Origin: a virus
Length of the DNA stretch: 32,045 bases
Virus record (IMG/VR): IMGVR_UViG_3300031578_000216
Coordinates: 1-32,045 of that record
Strand: one strand, 5' to 3'
Below are positions 1 through 7,924 of this stretch, piece by piece. The notes below the pieces were generated by a model, which was not told the DNA's origin, searched no databases, and saw only the letters and a program-made list of their open reading frames with translations. The position numbers were made by a program, and so were the translations under genes. The first letter of the stretch is position 1, and each line of letters begins with the position of its first letter.

Positions 1-1311
1 GCAACAAGTAATTTAGATTTGGAAAGTTATAACTTAACAGCATCTAATTTCTTTGGAAACTTTGAAGGAAACTCATCAATTTGGAGTAGAGCAGGAACAA
101 ATACTTTTTTGACTAATGTTGGGGATAGAGTTGGTATTGGAACAATAACACCTGCTTATACATTAGATGTTAATGGTTCAATAAATATAGATATAGCTTC
201 AAGCATAAAAGTAAATAATACAAATCTTATCACATGGGACCCAACTTTATATAATGTATTAATTGGAAATGCAGGAAATGGTATAACAACTGGAAATACT
301 AATTTTTTAGCAGGGAGAAGTGTAGGAAATGGTGTGATGACTGGAGATAATAATATTGTAATTGGGTATAGTGCAGGAAATGCAATAACAAGTGGTAATA
401 ATAATGTTTGTTTAGGTCGTGCTGTTTGTAGAGGTATAACAACTCACTTTGGTAATGTTGCATTGGGTAATTATGCTATGGCTGATGCAACTGGTTCAGG
501 TAATTTTGCACTTGGACAAGAAAGTCTTAAAAAAACAAGTGGAAGTTCTAATATTGCGATTGGTTCTTATACTGCAAGGGCATTTACTTCTGGTGGACAT
601 AATGTAATGATAGGTGCATATTCAGGAGATAATTTATCGGCAACTTATCTTGATGGTAATGTTATTCTTGGTGGTTTATCTGGACGAACACAAATTTCAG
701 GAATAGGAAATGTATTAATTGGATATGGTGTAGAAGCACCTATTAATAATGGAAATTATCAATTAAATATTATGAATAGAATTTATAGTGATGGAGTTTA
801 TGGAAATGTTGGAATAAACACAACAACACCTCAAAACAAATTGAATGTAATTGGTGATGGAAACTTTACAGGAAATCTTTATGGAAGTTTAATCTATGGA
901 GAAGCTTGGTATCATAATCATACAGCAACAGAAATTGATTTTGCAGTAGATGGACTTTATTATAATTTAACTTTTGATAATTCATTAGTAAATGGAATGA
1001 CTTTTAATGATGCTGGAGATTATTTAGAAGTAGATTTAAGTGGAGTTTACAAAATAAGTTATACTGCTTCTGGAGATGGACAAAATAACCATATATATTA
1101 TACAGATGTAACAATCAATGGAGTTGTTCAAGATAAATGTGAAAGCCATAAGAAAATGACAGCAGGGGGAGATGTAGTTACTATGACTGGAAGTTGTTTA
1201 TTAAGTTTAAAGATAGATGACCAAGTAAAATTAGCAACAGCAGATATTGGTGATACAGGAACTGGAAATTATTATAGTTCAAATTTAAATTTAGTTAGGA
1301 TAGGAAATTAA
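1..1311 (+). CDS. Fibre/spike protein with C1q-like tip, 5' truncated by window edge
   Basis: The reading frame is open to base 1, so the true start is upstream; the TTG at 19 is not a convincing start. At least 436 residues are visible. The N-terminal half has NxxxG-rich short repeats (GNGxxTGxxNxxxG) like the beta-rolls of trimeric fibres, preceded by a VGIGTxTPxYxLDVNG module. The module GNVGINTTTPQNKLNVIGDG follows, and the last 130 residues (from YHNHTATEIDF to LVRIGN) resemble a C1q/TNF-like jelly-roll tip (YKISYTASGDG, then a VTINGV strand). A receptor-binding virion fibre is the likely role. It is followed directly by a small cysteine-rich membrane protein gene, an arrangement repeated at 14032. 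Confidence 0.75.
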   Translation, partial: ATSNLDLESYNLTASNFFGNFEGNSSIWSRAGTNTFLTNVGDRVGIGTITPAYTLDVNGSINIDIASSIKVNNTNLITWDPTLYNVLIGNAGNGITTGNTNFLAGRSVGNGVMTGDNNIVIGYSAGNAITSGNNNVCLGRAVCRGITTHFGNVALGNYAMADATGSGNFALGQESLKKTSGSSNIAIGSYTARAFTSGGHNVMIGAYSGDNLSATYLDGNVILGGLSGRTQISGIGNVLIGYGVEAPINNGNYQLNIMNRIYSDGVYGNVGINTTTPQNKLNVIGDGNFTGNLYGSLIYGEAWYHNHTATEIDFAVDGLYYNLTFDNSLVNGMTFNDAGDYLEVDLSGVYKISYTASGDGQNNHIYYTDVTINGVVQDKCESHKKMTAGGDVVTMTGSCLLSLKIDDQVKLATADIGDTGTGNYYSSNLNLVRIGN

Positions 1312-1617
1312 ATGGAAGTTACAAAAAAATTAACAATTGGAACAATAATTACTTTAGTTTTGGCTATGTCTGGAACATATTTTTTATCTCAAGATGATGA
1401 TGCGTTTTATTGTGCAGATAAAGATTTAGTGATGATTTGTGAAAAATTAAGCAATGCAAATGACTTAGGATTACAAACAAGATGTTATTATGAAGAGACC
1501 TATAAAGTTTGTAATACAGGATGGGAAAAAATAGAAATTGGACAGGAATTAACTAAAGAGAGCCAAACTTATGCAAAACAATATTTATGTAATCAAGTGG
1601 AGTGTATTCCAATATGA
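1312..1617 (+). CDS. Small membrane-anchored six-cysteine protein, copy A
   Basis: 101 residues. Residues 8-27 form one hydrophobic segment followed by DDDAFYC, so the rest probably lies outside the membrane. Six cysteines are spaced as in the paralogue at 14032-14346, which keeps all six and the motifs VMICEKLS, ANDLG, QTRCYYE and YLCNQV. I do not recognise the family. The start abuts the fibre stop codon (TAAATG). Its position after a fibre gene in both copies suggests it works with the fibre, perhaps as an anchor or a disulfide-stabilised chaperone; that is inference. Confidence 0.8.
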   Translation: MEVTKKLTIGTIITLVLAMSGTYFLSQDDDAFYCADKDLVMICEKLSNANDLGLQTRCYYEETYKVCNTGWEKIEIGQELTKESQTYAKQYLCNQVECIPI

Positions 1618-2021
1618 ATATAATTGCTTTCTTTACAGAGAATGGAACTCCAAAGACAGGATTAACTCCAACAATCGATGTTTGGACTTTAGATAGTACA
1701 CAAGTAGTTACAGCCCAAGACATGACAGAAGTTGCAGGGGGATTTTATTATTATGATTTTACAACTTATGATGAGGATCTTGATTATGTAATTAGAGCAG
1801 ATAGTGTAAGTTTAAGTGATTCAGATAGGTATGTTTATTCTTCAAATGAAACTGCAGGTGTTGGTAAGATCCTACAAATAGAAAAAGGAAATTGGGAGAT
1901 TAAAGGAAATCAAATGTTATTTTATGATACAGACGGAACAACAGTTCTTTATACTTTTGATTTACAAAATAAAAGTGGTACTCCAACAGAACGTGATGTG
2001 TTTAAGCGTTTAGGAGTTTAA
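1614..2021 (+). CDS. Conserved tailed-virus structural hypothetical, beta-rich
   Basis: I chose the ATG at 1614, which overlaps the upstream stop as ATGA, over an in-frame GTG at 1602. The 135-residue product has two parts. The N-terminus (AFFTENGTPKTGLTPTIDVW) looks like an immunoglobulin-like or carboxypeptidase-regulatory-like fold. The C-terminus (EKGNWEIKGNQMLFYDTDG, then TFDLQNKSG) matches a pattern I know from tailed-phage structural modules: W-x-I followed by x-x-YD-x-DGTT and an F-x-L strand. Role unknown; a virion accessory or fibre-associated protein is likely. Confidence 0.7.
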   Translation: MNIIAFFTENGTPKTGLTPTIDVWTLDSTQVVTAQDMTEVAGGFYYYDFTTYDEDLDYVIRADSVSLSDSDRYVYSSNETAGVGKILQIEKGNWEIKGNQMLFYDTDGTTVLYTFDLQNKSGTPTERDVFKRLGV

Positions 2022-2022
2022 A

Positions 2023-2340
2023 GTGGGAATTTATGCTGACTCTGGAGTGATTACAAGAGGGTTTGGAAAGAATAATAGAATTGTAGCGAGGGGATTTGGA
2101 AGTAGTTTTCAAGTTGGGGGAGTAATTCCTACTTGGAGACACAAAGAATATGAGTATGATCTCTTTGCATCTATATTAAAAAAAGATTTTAAAACAATTA
2201 AAGTATTTAGTCCAGTTAATTTTATTAGAGAAAAAAAAATAGATATTTTTTTATCAATTTTTAAAGAAGTTATTTTAGATTTGAGTATTTCTTCTTATAT
2301 TAATCATGAAAAGTTGATAAAAATCCTTGATGAGATATAA
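2023..2340 (+). CDS. Hypothetical virion-region protein, GTG start
   Basis: 105 residues from a GTG at 2023, chosen because AGGAG at 2012-2016 sits 6 nt upstream and the previous gene stops at 2021. The N-terminus (MGIYADSGVITRGFG) is a short beta motif I associate with tailed-phage structural clusters; the pattern RGFG repeats at residues 12-15 and 23-26. The C-terminal half is rich in Lys and Ile and probably helical. No function can be assigned. Confidence 0.65.
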   Translation: MGIYADSGVITRGFGKNNRIVARGFGSSFQVGGVIPTWRHKEYEYDLFASILKKDFKTIKVFSPVNFIREKKIDIFLSIFKEVILDLSISSYINHEKLIKILDEI

Positions 2341-2367
2341 TCTTTATTTCTGAATATCCGCAATTAG

Positions 2368-2397
2368 ATTTATAACTATTTTCGTATTTTAAAGGGA
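2368..2397 (+). promoter_or_regulatory. TATA-like promoter, leaderless start of protease gene
   Basis: The box tttataa (2369-2375) is centred 26 nt before the ATG at 2398, the normal archaeal TATA-to-start distance. No good Shine-Dalgarno sequence precedes this ATG. Transcription probably begins at or next to the start codon. The 57-nt gap before the gene (2341-2397) contains nothing else. Confidence 0.5.
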
Positions 2398-3423
2398 ATG
2401 AATCAAGAAGCTAGTTTTACATTTACAACCCCTTTGAATGTTAATATTGTTGAGATTAAAGGAGAGGAACACTTATATGTTGAGGGAGATATTTCTACAA
2501 ATGATATTGATTTAGTAAATGATAGTATGACCAAGGCATGTCAAGAATCAATGCAAAGACAGATTATGGGAAGGAATATGAAATTAGATATTGAGCATGA
2601 ATCTTTCAAAGGAGAGAATCATGAAGAGAAAGAAATTAATAAAACAAAGATTCCTGCAGGAAAGTTAATTGATTCAACAGTTAAATATTTAGGAAGTGAT
2701 AGATATTCCACAAGAGTTAAGGGAGAGATCAACAGACACAATCCTGATTACAAAAATATTAAAGGAAATTTATTAGATAAATACCTGGATGCTTTTTCGG
2801 TTGCATTTTTACCAACTGATATTACTTATGAAAGAAAAAATGGAGAACAAATTAGAATGTTAAATGATGTTAAATTATTGAATGTTTCTTTAACTGGAAA
2901 TCCCTGTAATACAAAAGCACAAATGATTGAAGTGGTTCAAAAATCTATGGATGCAGTTGAAGAATATAAAAGATTAAAAGAATTAGATCCATCAATTGAA
3001 AAAAATCTTGTTGTAAAAAACAAATCACATTCAACTGCCCTTAAGGGTGGTTCGCAATTAAACAAAAAGAAAAAGAAAAAGAAAAAGATGACAGATAATG
3101 AAGACCCAAACAAAGATGTAAATGATCAAGGCGATGGTGAAGATGATGATCAAGACAATGAGTCTGGGGATGCTGAAACAAAAGCTATGCTTAAATCTGT
3201 AACTGAAGAAATGAAAACCTTGTCAGAGAAGTATGATTCTGTGCAAAAAGAAAATGTTGAATTGAAAGAATCTGTGGGAGAAATCTCAAAGAGTCTTGCA
3301 AAGATAACAGAAGCTTTAAGCAAACCAGTACATAAATCTCCAGGGATTTCACCTACAGATGCAGATCAAAAAGCAAATGCTGGTGAAAATAAATCTGTTG
3401 ATCCTTTAGAGCTTTGTAGATAA
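2398..3423 (+). CDS. Prohead maturation protease fused to scaffold domain
   Basis: 341 residues. Residues 20-170 look like a U35/HK97-type prohead protease, with a candidate catalytic His67 (LDIEHE), Ser134 (DAFSVAF) and the conserved closing motif NVSLTGNP at 162-169. A run of eight lysines (223-230) then leads into an acidic stretch (about 231-260) and a predicted coiled coil (about 260-310), as in assembly scaffolds. An in-frame ATG at 3088 starts just after the lysines and could give a separate scaffold from the same frame, as in lambda C/Nu3; no Shine-Dalgarno supports this. The gene precedes the capsid gene, the usual order. Confidence 0.85.
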   Translation: MNQEASFTFTTPLNVNIVEIKGEEHLYVEGDISTNDIDLVNDSMTKACQESMQRQIMGRNMKLDIEHESFKGENHEEKEINKTKIPAGKLIDSTVKYLGSDRYSTRVKGEINRHNPDYKNIKGNLLDKYLDAFSVAFLPTDITYERKNGEQIRMLNDVKLLNVSLTGNPCNTKAQMIEVVQKSMDAVEEYKRLKELDPSIEKNLVVKNKSHSTALKGGSQLNKKKKKKKKMTDNEDPNKDVNDQGDGEDDDQDNESGDAETKAMLKSVTEEMKTLSEKYDSVQKENVELKESVGEISKSLAKITEALSKPVHKSPGISPTDADQKANAGENKSVDPLELCR

Positions 3424-3424
3424 G

Positions 3425-4534
3425 ATGGTAAAAGACGCGTTTACAGGAATAGTTGAAGAAGGAATGGATGCGCAAGATGCGTATCAAATATCTTTCGGAA
3501 ACTTGAAAAGTAAGACAAAGTATTGGGACTCAGTTAGTGGAATTGATTTGAGAAAAGAAGCTGGATTCAAAGCAACTACAACAACTTCTGGTGGAGCAGG
3601 AACTGCAGGATATGCACAAATCCCAGTTTACCTAAGTCCATTGGTTGTAGATCAATCAAGAAAGAGAACACCATTAGTTGAGTTGATTTCTAGAGTTACA
3701 AACTTAGGAATGTACGCTGACTACAACATTATAACTGCAAAAGGAGCTGGTTTTACAGCATTAGAAGATGCTGCATTCTCTGAAACTGACGACACAGTCG
3801 ACAGACAATCAGTGCCAATCAAATTCCTTTATTCAGTTGGAAGAGTAACAGGCCCAGCGCAAGCTGCACAGCCTGCATTTATCCTTGAAGGTTTCCAGGG
3901 AACTGGAAGCGGATTAGGAGGAAGTGCTTTCGCAAATGTTGCGGCACCTAATGCTATGCAATTTAGAATCTTGACTGCTGCAAAGGCTATAAAGGAATTG
4001 GAAGAGAGTTTGATCGTTAATGGTGATGCTACTACTGGAGACACATCTGAGTTTTCTGGAATTGTAAAATTACAGAGTACAACAAATGTTGTAGATTTAG
4101 AGGGTGGAGCTTTGACTTACGATCACATTGAAATGGCTTGTCAATATGCATTTGATGATGGAGGAATTGTCAAATTAGCAGTTGGATCAAGTGCTGCGGT
4201 TAGAGATTGTAGAAAGATTATATTGGATACATTCCGATATAGTCCAAGTGACATCCCTGGCGGAGTATTGCCTTTCGGTGTTCCATCAGCTGTTTTACTT
4301 CAAACAATGGTAGGACCAGTTCCGTTGATCCCATCAATGTATTTAAGTAATACTGCAGGTGCAAAATCAATCTACTTCCTTGATACAGATTTCATAGAGA
4401 TGAGAGTTCTTCAAGATATGACTTATGAAAGGTTGGGTAAAAACAACGATTCAGATAAGTTCTATTTGAAGATATACGAATGTCTCATCATGAAAAGTAC
4501 CGGGTTTAATGCATTCATAGACAATATATTGTAA
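3425..4534 (+). CDS. Major capsid protein, HK97 fold
   Basis: 369 residues, immediately after the protease/scaffold gene. An N-arm of about 50 residues is followed by VYLSPLVVDQSRKRTPLVELISRV, typical of the E-loop/P-domain entry of HK97-type capsid proteins. A long helix follows (AAKAIKELEESLIVNGDAT, about 185-205), the spine helix with its NGD motif, and a C-terminal A-domain region (YFLDTDFIEMRVLQDMTYERLG). The protein forms the icosahedral shell after cleavage by the upstream protease. Codons end in C more often than in the fibre genes, consistent with high expression. A long T-run follows the gene. Confidence 0.85.
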   Translation: MVKDAFTGIVEEGMDAQDAYQISFGNLKSKTKYWDSVSGIDLRKEAGFKATTTTSGGAGTAGYAQIPVYLSPLVVDQSRKRTPLVELISRVTNLGMYADYNIITAKGAGFTALEDAAFSETDDTVDRQSVPIKFLYSVGRVTGPAQAAQPAFILEGFQGTGSGLGGSAFANVAAPNAMQFRILTAAKAIKELEESLIVNGDATTGDTSEFSGIVKLQSTTNVVDLEGGALTYDHIEMACQYAFDDGGIVKLAVGSSAAVRDCRKIILDTFRYSPSDIPGGVLPFGVPSAVLLQTMVGPVPLIPSMYLSNTAGAKSIYFLDTDFIEMRVLQDMTYERLGKNNDSDKFYLKIYECLIMKSTGFNAFIDNIL

Positions 4535-4535
4535 A

Positions 4536-4591
4536 TCCTTTTTTTTGTTTTTTAGATTTTAATTTTTTATTACTTTTTTAGAAAAAACAAA
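4536..4591 (+). terminator. T-run terminator with 10-bp stem after capsid gene
   Basis: Four T-runs lie between 4538 and 4580. The arm tttgtttttt (4544-4553) can pair with aaaaaacaaa (4582-4591). Archaeal RNA polymerase stops at oligo-T, so this is a strong termination candidate. The same arrangement recurs after the gene ending at 6039. The leader from 4592 to the next gene carries AGGAGGA at 4624-4630. Confidence 0.6.
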
Positions 4592-4643
4592 GCCAGACCT
4601 CGACGGCTAGATTGGGGTAATTTAGGAGGAAAAAAAAGAAGAT

Positions 4644-4946
4644 ATGGCACCAACAATAATAACGCACACAGTTTTAGGAGGACCTATAGGTGGGGCTAGC
4701 GCTAACCACGGGGCTGGAGTTGTGTGGGGATTGTATGAGATGACTTCAACAGAGAATAGTGATTGGATTATCCTTCCAGAATTTGAAGAGATTTTGTTTG
4801 TTTCAGCTAAAAGTATATCTACCGGAGCATTGGCTGATGAAGCAGTGACTATTGATGCGACAGACAAGACAAAGCTTGTTTTTACAGCAGGAAGCACAGA
4901 TACTATCAGAGTATTCGTTGTAGGAACTCCATCAGTTGAAAACTGA
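4644..4946 (+). CDS. Small beta-rich virion protein, possible capsid decoration
   Basis: 100 residues, beta-rich, with no signal peptide. AGGAGGA lies 13 nt upstream, a long but workable distance. The gene stands alone between the capsid terminator and the beta-helix gene. Its size, its place after the capsid gene and repeated hydrophobic strands (DWIILPEFEEILFVS, TKLVFTAGSTDTIRVFVV) suggest a capsid decoration or stabilising protein. I recognise no specific family. Confidence 0.7.
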   Translation: MAPTIITHTVLGGPIGGASANHGAGVVWGLYEMTSTENSDWIILPEFEEILFVSAKSISTGALADEAVTIDATDKTKLVFTAGSTDTIRVFVVGTPSVEN

Positions 4947-4967
4947 TTTTTCTTTTAACATAATAAA

Positions 4968-5891
4968 ATGCCAAAAGAAGGAACAGTAAGCGGAGACTAT
5001 TACGGAAACAGAACTTTTCATGATCGAATTAATTTTGCACAAGGAGCAGTAGGAGCATCATTTAATTTCATAAAGAAAGATACTCAGATTTGGTATGTTG
5101 ATTCAGGAAAAACAGCACCAGCAGTATCAGGAGATGGACTAACTTGGGATCATGCTTTTATGACATTGGCAGAGGCAGTTACAGCGGCAGGAGATTATGA
5201 CACAATTTTAATTGCGCCAAATTCAATTCAGACAATTGATCCAGCAGGGATTGAAATTAATAATGAAGGACTGAGAATCATTGGAGCATTGCCAACACCA
5301 TCAAGTCAGGTGGCAGCAATTAAATGCACAGGTACAGCACCAGTTTTTAGAATTTTAGTAAATAGATTTGAAATTGCAAATCTATGTATTTCTCAAAGAG
5401 GAGCGTATGCTTGTATACAAATTGGATCTGCAACAGTGGGAGCAGTTTATGAAACATACATACATGATTGCAACTTTGATGGATATAGTACTTGCACATA
5501 CGGAATAGAAGGATATCTAACAACTGATTGTGTGCAATTGGTGATAGAGAATAATTATTTTCAATCACATGCAACAGCAGCAATTAGATGTTCAGGAACA
5601 AAGACAACTGTTAGAGGAAATACTATCATAGTTCCAGTAGATACTATCGGAATAATGGCGGTAGATGCTGGAGGAGATAGGGCTTATTCAATATATGCAG
5701 ATAATTACTTGTCAGGAATTGCAAATGCTTCAACTGGAGGAATTGTATTTACAGGAACACCAACAGCAGGAACATTGATATTAACAAGAAACTATTTATG
5801 TGGAACTTGGAATACAACAATTACTGATGTAGGTGGAGGATGTAATAATTATGTGACTGATGCATCTGGTGGAGCTTTAATCAATTGTTAA
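4968..5891 (+). CDS. Right-handed beta-helix virion protein
   Basis: 307 residues. After an N-terminal anchor of about 40 residues, IWYVDSGKTA and TWDHAFMTLAEAVTAA mark the start of a pectate-lyase-like beta-helix: a conserved aromatic, then a helix, then YDTILIAPN. Parallel coils with N-rich turns run to the C-terminus (VIENNYF, VRGNTI, LTRNYLCG). In tailed viruses such proteins are spikes or decoration fibres that may bind or cleave surface glycans. No catalytic residues can be named. It lies among head genes, so a head fibre is the best guess. Confidence 0.75.
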   Translation: MPKEGTVSGDYYGNRTFHDRINFAQGAVGASFNFIKKDTQIWYVDSGKTAPAVSGDGLTWDHAFMTLAEAVTAAGDYDTILIAPNSIQTIDPAGIEINNEGLRIIGALPTPSSQVAAIKCTGTAPVFRILVNRFEIANLCISQRGAYACIQIGSATVGAVYETYIHDCNFDGYSTCTYGIEGYLTTDCVQLVIENNYFQSHATAAIRCSGTKTTVRGNTIIVPVDTIGIMAVDAGGDRAYSIYADNYLSGIANASTGGIVFTGTPTAGTLILTRNYLCGTWNTTITDVGGGCNNYVTDASGGALINC

Positions 5892-5892
5892 A

Positions 5893-6039
5893 ATGGCAAA
5901 GAAAGATAAACAAAAGAAAGAAATTTCTAAGCCAGGAACAGCAAAAGAGTTAGGTCCAACAAGATTCACATCTCAGGAAGACTACGAAGAGCAATTAGTA
6001 CTTGAAGCAGAAACAAAACTTGAAGAGAAAACTGAATAA
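5893..6039 (+). CDS. 48-residue charged hypothetical protein
   Basis: A short ORF starting 1 nt after the beta-helix stop (TAAAATG). It begins MAKKDKQKKEISKPG and ends in an acidic helix (EEQLVLEAETKLEEKTE). The lysine-rich N-terminus and acidic C-terminus suggest a small unstructured linker or assembly factor. It ends just before a T-run, so it is probably the last gene of this transcript. Confidence 0.5.
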   Translation: MAKKDKQKKEISKPGTAKELGPTRFTSQEDYEEQLVLEAETKLEEKTE

Positions 6040-6107
6040 TTTTATTTTTTTATTTTTATTTTTTTCTTGTTTTTTGAGTTCGGAAAAAACAAGAAGTCTT
6101 AGGACTT
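6040..6107 (+). terminator. T-run plus perfect 10-bp hairpin, then a second small hairpin
   Basis: A T-rich run begins at 6041. The arm cttgtttttt (6066-6075) pairs perfectly with aaaaaacaag (6084-6093) around an 8-nt loop. A second stem, aagtc (6094-6098) with gactt (6103-6107), follows at once. This probably ends the preceding transcript. The downstream gene has its own AAGGAG. Confidence 0.6.
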
Positions 6108-6134
6108 TAAATCAATTAAATTAAGGAGAAAGAA

Positions 6135-6515
6135 ATGACAAGAATAACAAAGTATTCAATAACTGCAACAATAGCAGCTGGTGAAACAACTGCTACAGCT
6201 TATAGTTCAGAGGTTATAAGAGGAAAAATCCTTGCAGTTGGAGTTAACTATCCAACAAATACTTGTACAGTAGATCTTGATTCAGACGGCGAAGCTTCTG
6301 CGCAAAAGATTTTAGATCTTGCAGCAGCAAATACAGATACAACTATTTATCCAAGAGTGGACGTCTGTGATAATACTGGTGGAGCAAGTCCGGTATATGG
6401 CACAGGGTTTGTAATTGTTACAGAATTTGTAGTGTTTGGAAGAATTAAGTTATCATTAGCGTCTGGAACTGCAGGAGAAAGCGTTACTGTAGATGTAATA
6501 GTAGAGGAAAATTAA
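6135..6515 (+). CDS. Head decoration-like structural protein
   Basis: 126 residues, beta-rich, with a strong AAGGAG 8-9 nt upstream. The pattern YPRVDVCDNTGG, then FVVFGRIKLSLASG, matches a small structural protein I know from tailed-phage head clusters: PRVxxxDxTG followed by a VFGRLKVxVAxG strand. Likely a decoration or outer-head protein. The next gene starts on the base after the stop codon, so the two are co-translated. Confidence 0.7.
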   Translation: MTRITKYSITATIAAGETTATAYSSEVIRGKILAVGVNYPTNTCTVDLDSDGEASAQKILDLAAANTDTTIYPRVDVCDNTGGASPVYGTGFVIVTEFVVFGRIKLSLASGTAGESVTVDVIVEEN

Positions 6516-6908
6516 ATGAAGTTCATCAATCATGGTGAATCAATTAAAATTCGAGTAGGAAAATTAAAAAATTTCTATTGGATCACTGTAAGAAAAAACG
6601 AGATAGTTGAATTGCCTCAGAGTATTGGAAAGAACCATGGACTCGAAGAGTTGAAAACAACTGAGGGTCAGATTGGAGATAAAAAAGTTGAGACAAAACA
6701 AATTGAGGTACCCGAAAAAATAAATATTTCGGGGTCCGATAATTCTTTTTATAATGAATTAATAAAAATTAAAGGTATTGCTTTGAAAACAGCAGAAGAT
6801 ATTATTGAAGTTTTTACAAAAGAAGAATTAATTAAATCTATTATCAACAAAGAAAAATTACCTTTTAGAAATGATGTTGAATTAAAGTTGAGGAAGAAAT
6901 ATGGTTAA
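6516..6908 (+). CDS. Head-region protein with helix-hairpin-helix C-terminus
   Basis: 130 residues. The N-terminal 40 residues form short strands (SIKIRVGKLKNFYWITVRKNEIVELP), typical of small phage head proteins that sit before the adaptor gene. A charged linker follows. The C-terminal 50 residues (IKGIALKTAEDIIEVFTKEELIKSI) look like a helix-hairpin-helix module, which usually binds DNA or proteins. Starts directly after the previous stop and overlaps the next gene by 8 nt. Confidence 0.7.
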   Translation: MKFINHGESIKIRVGKLKNFYWITVRKNEIVELPQSIGKNHGLEELKTTEGQIGDKKVETKQIEVPEKINISGSDNSFYNELIKIKGIALKTAEDIIEVFTKEELIKSIINKEKLPFRNDVELKLRKKYG

Positions 6909-7101
6909 TGGAATTAATATGACAAAAGAGCAATTCCTGAAATTGCCTGCAGTTCAAAGAGATGGATGTTTGTTTGAGAATCTTTCTGAATTAAGGAGAT
7001 TAGTTAAGGGATATAAAATTTATTATAAAGTAACAGCAATTATAGGAGGTGTATTGGTTACAGGAATGGGGATATTATTTTCATTCCATATAGGAGGATA
7101 A
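6901..7101 (+). CDS. Small C-terminally anchored membrane protein
   Basis: 66 residues; the ATG at 6919 is an alternative start. A helical soluble part (EQFLKLPAVQRDGCLFENLSELRRLVKGYK) is followed by one membrane segment at about residues 43-63. The layout recalls XhlA-type and related small tail-anchored phage proteins, but sequence alone does not prove homology. Its place just before the head-tail adaptor suggests a structural or membrane-docking role. Confidence 0.6.
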   Translation: MVNGINMTKEQFLKLPAVQRDGCLFENLSELRRLVKGYKIYYKVTAIIGGVLVTGMGILFSFHIGG

Positions 7102-7102
7102 A

Positions 7103-7924
7103 ATGGGAACTTATGTTACAATAGCTAGTGTAAGAAGGACTTGCGGAATAGGTAGCACAGAAATCTCTGATGATGATGTAGAAGATACAATTACAGAAGT
7201 TGAAAAGGAAGTTTCAAGATTTTTCAACACGGTTTTTGTTCCTACTGAAAGAATAGATATCCTTAACGGGGATGGAACAAATAGATTACTTTTGGATAAG
7301 AATCCATTGTTAAGCGTCAGGGAATTGAAGATTGATGATGTGACAGAGGATCCTGCAAACTTAGAAATTTACAAAGAATCAGGATATATATTCTTAGGAG
7401 AGGGTGCGGACACTTCTAAATTCAGCAACAAGAGAAATGCTATTGTAGTAAAATATATTCACGGCCTGGTGGAAGAAAGTTCTACAAGATCAACTACAAG
7501 TGCGGCAGAAGTTGCAGGCACAAATGTAAGTATAGCATTGGTATCAATTACAGGATTTACAAATGGGGATTGGGTAGAAATTTATGGCATGGACGGAAAC
7601 CGAGAAGTTGCTCAGATTAATGCAGTTCCAGCAGCAGGAGCAATAGTGGTTGATAAATTAGTCCTTGCGCATGAGTCAGGAAGCACAGTTGTGAAATTAG
7701 AGGTAAGCGAGAATTTCAAGAAATTAATGAACCTTGTTACAAGCATAGCATTAGTTGCAAGAATAGTTGGAGAATCCTACAAGGATACAGTTGGATATTC
7801 TTTGGGAGAATTGCAGGTTCAAAAGGGGGAGCCTTATACTCAGTGGAGAGAAACTGCTGCTCAATTTATTAGAGAGAGGGATCTCATGATGTCAAAAATA
7901 AGCATTAGACCTTACATAATATGA
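7103..7924 (+). CDS. Head-tail adaptor protein (gp6-like) with inserted beta-sandwich
   Basis: 273 residues with AGGAGGAT 4-5 nt upstream. The N-terminus (ASVRRTCGIGSTEISDDDVEDTITEVEKEVSRFFN) and the segment DILNGDGTNRLLLDKNPLLSVRELKID are characteristic of tailed-phage head-tail connectors of the gp6/DUF3199-like type. Residues about 127-200 (AGTNVSIALVSITGFTNGDWVEIY) look like an extra beta-sandwich inserted before the C-terminal helices (NFKKLMNLVTSIALVARIVG). The product forms a ring under the portal. Its last 4 nt overlap the next gene. Confidence 0.75.
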   Translation: MGTYVTIASVRRTCGIGSTEISDDDVEDTITEVEKEVSRFFNTVFVPTERIDILNGDGTNRLLLDKNPLLSVRELKIDDVTEDPANLEIYKESGYIFLGEGADTSKFSNKRNAIVVKYIHGLVEESSTRSTTSAAEVAGTNVSIALVSITGFTNGDWVEIYGMDGNREVAQINAVPAAGAIVVDKLVLAHESGSTVVKLEVSENFKKLMNLVTSIALVARIVGESYKDTVGYSLGELQVQKGEPYTQWRETAAQFIRERDLMMSKISIRPYII

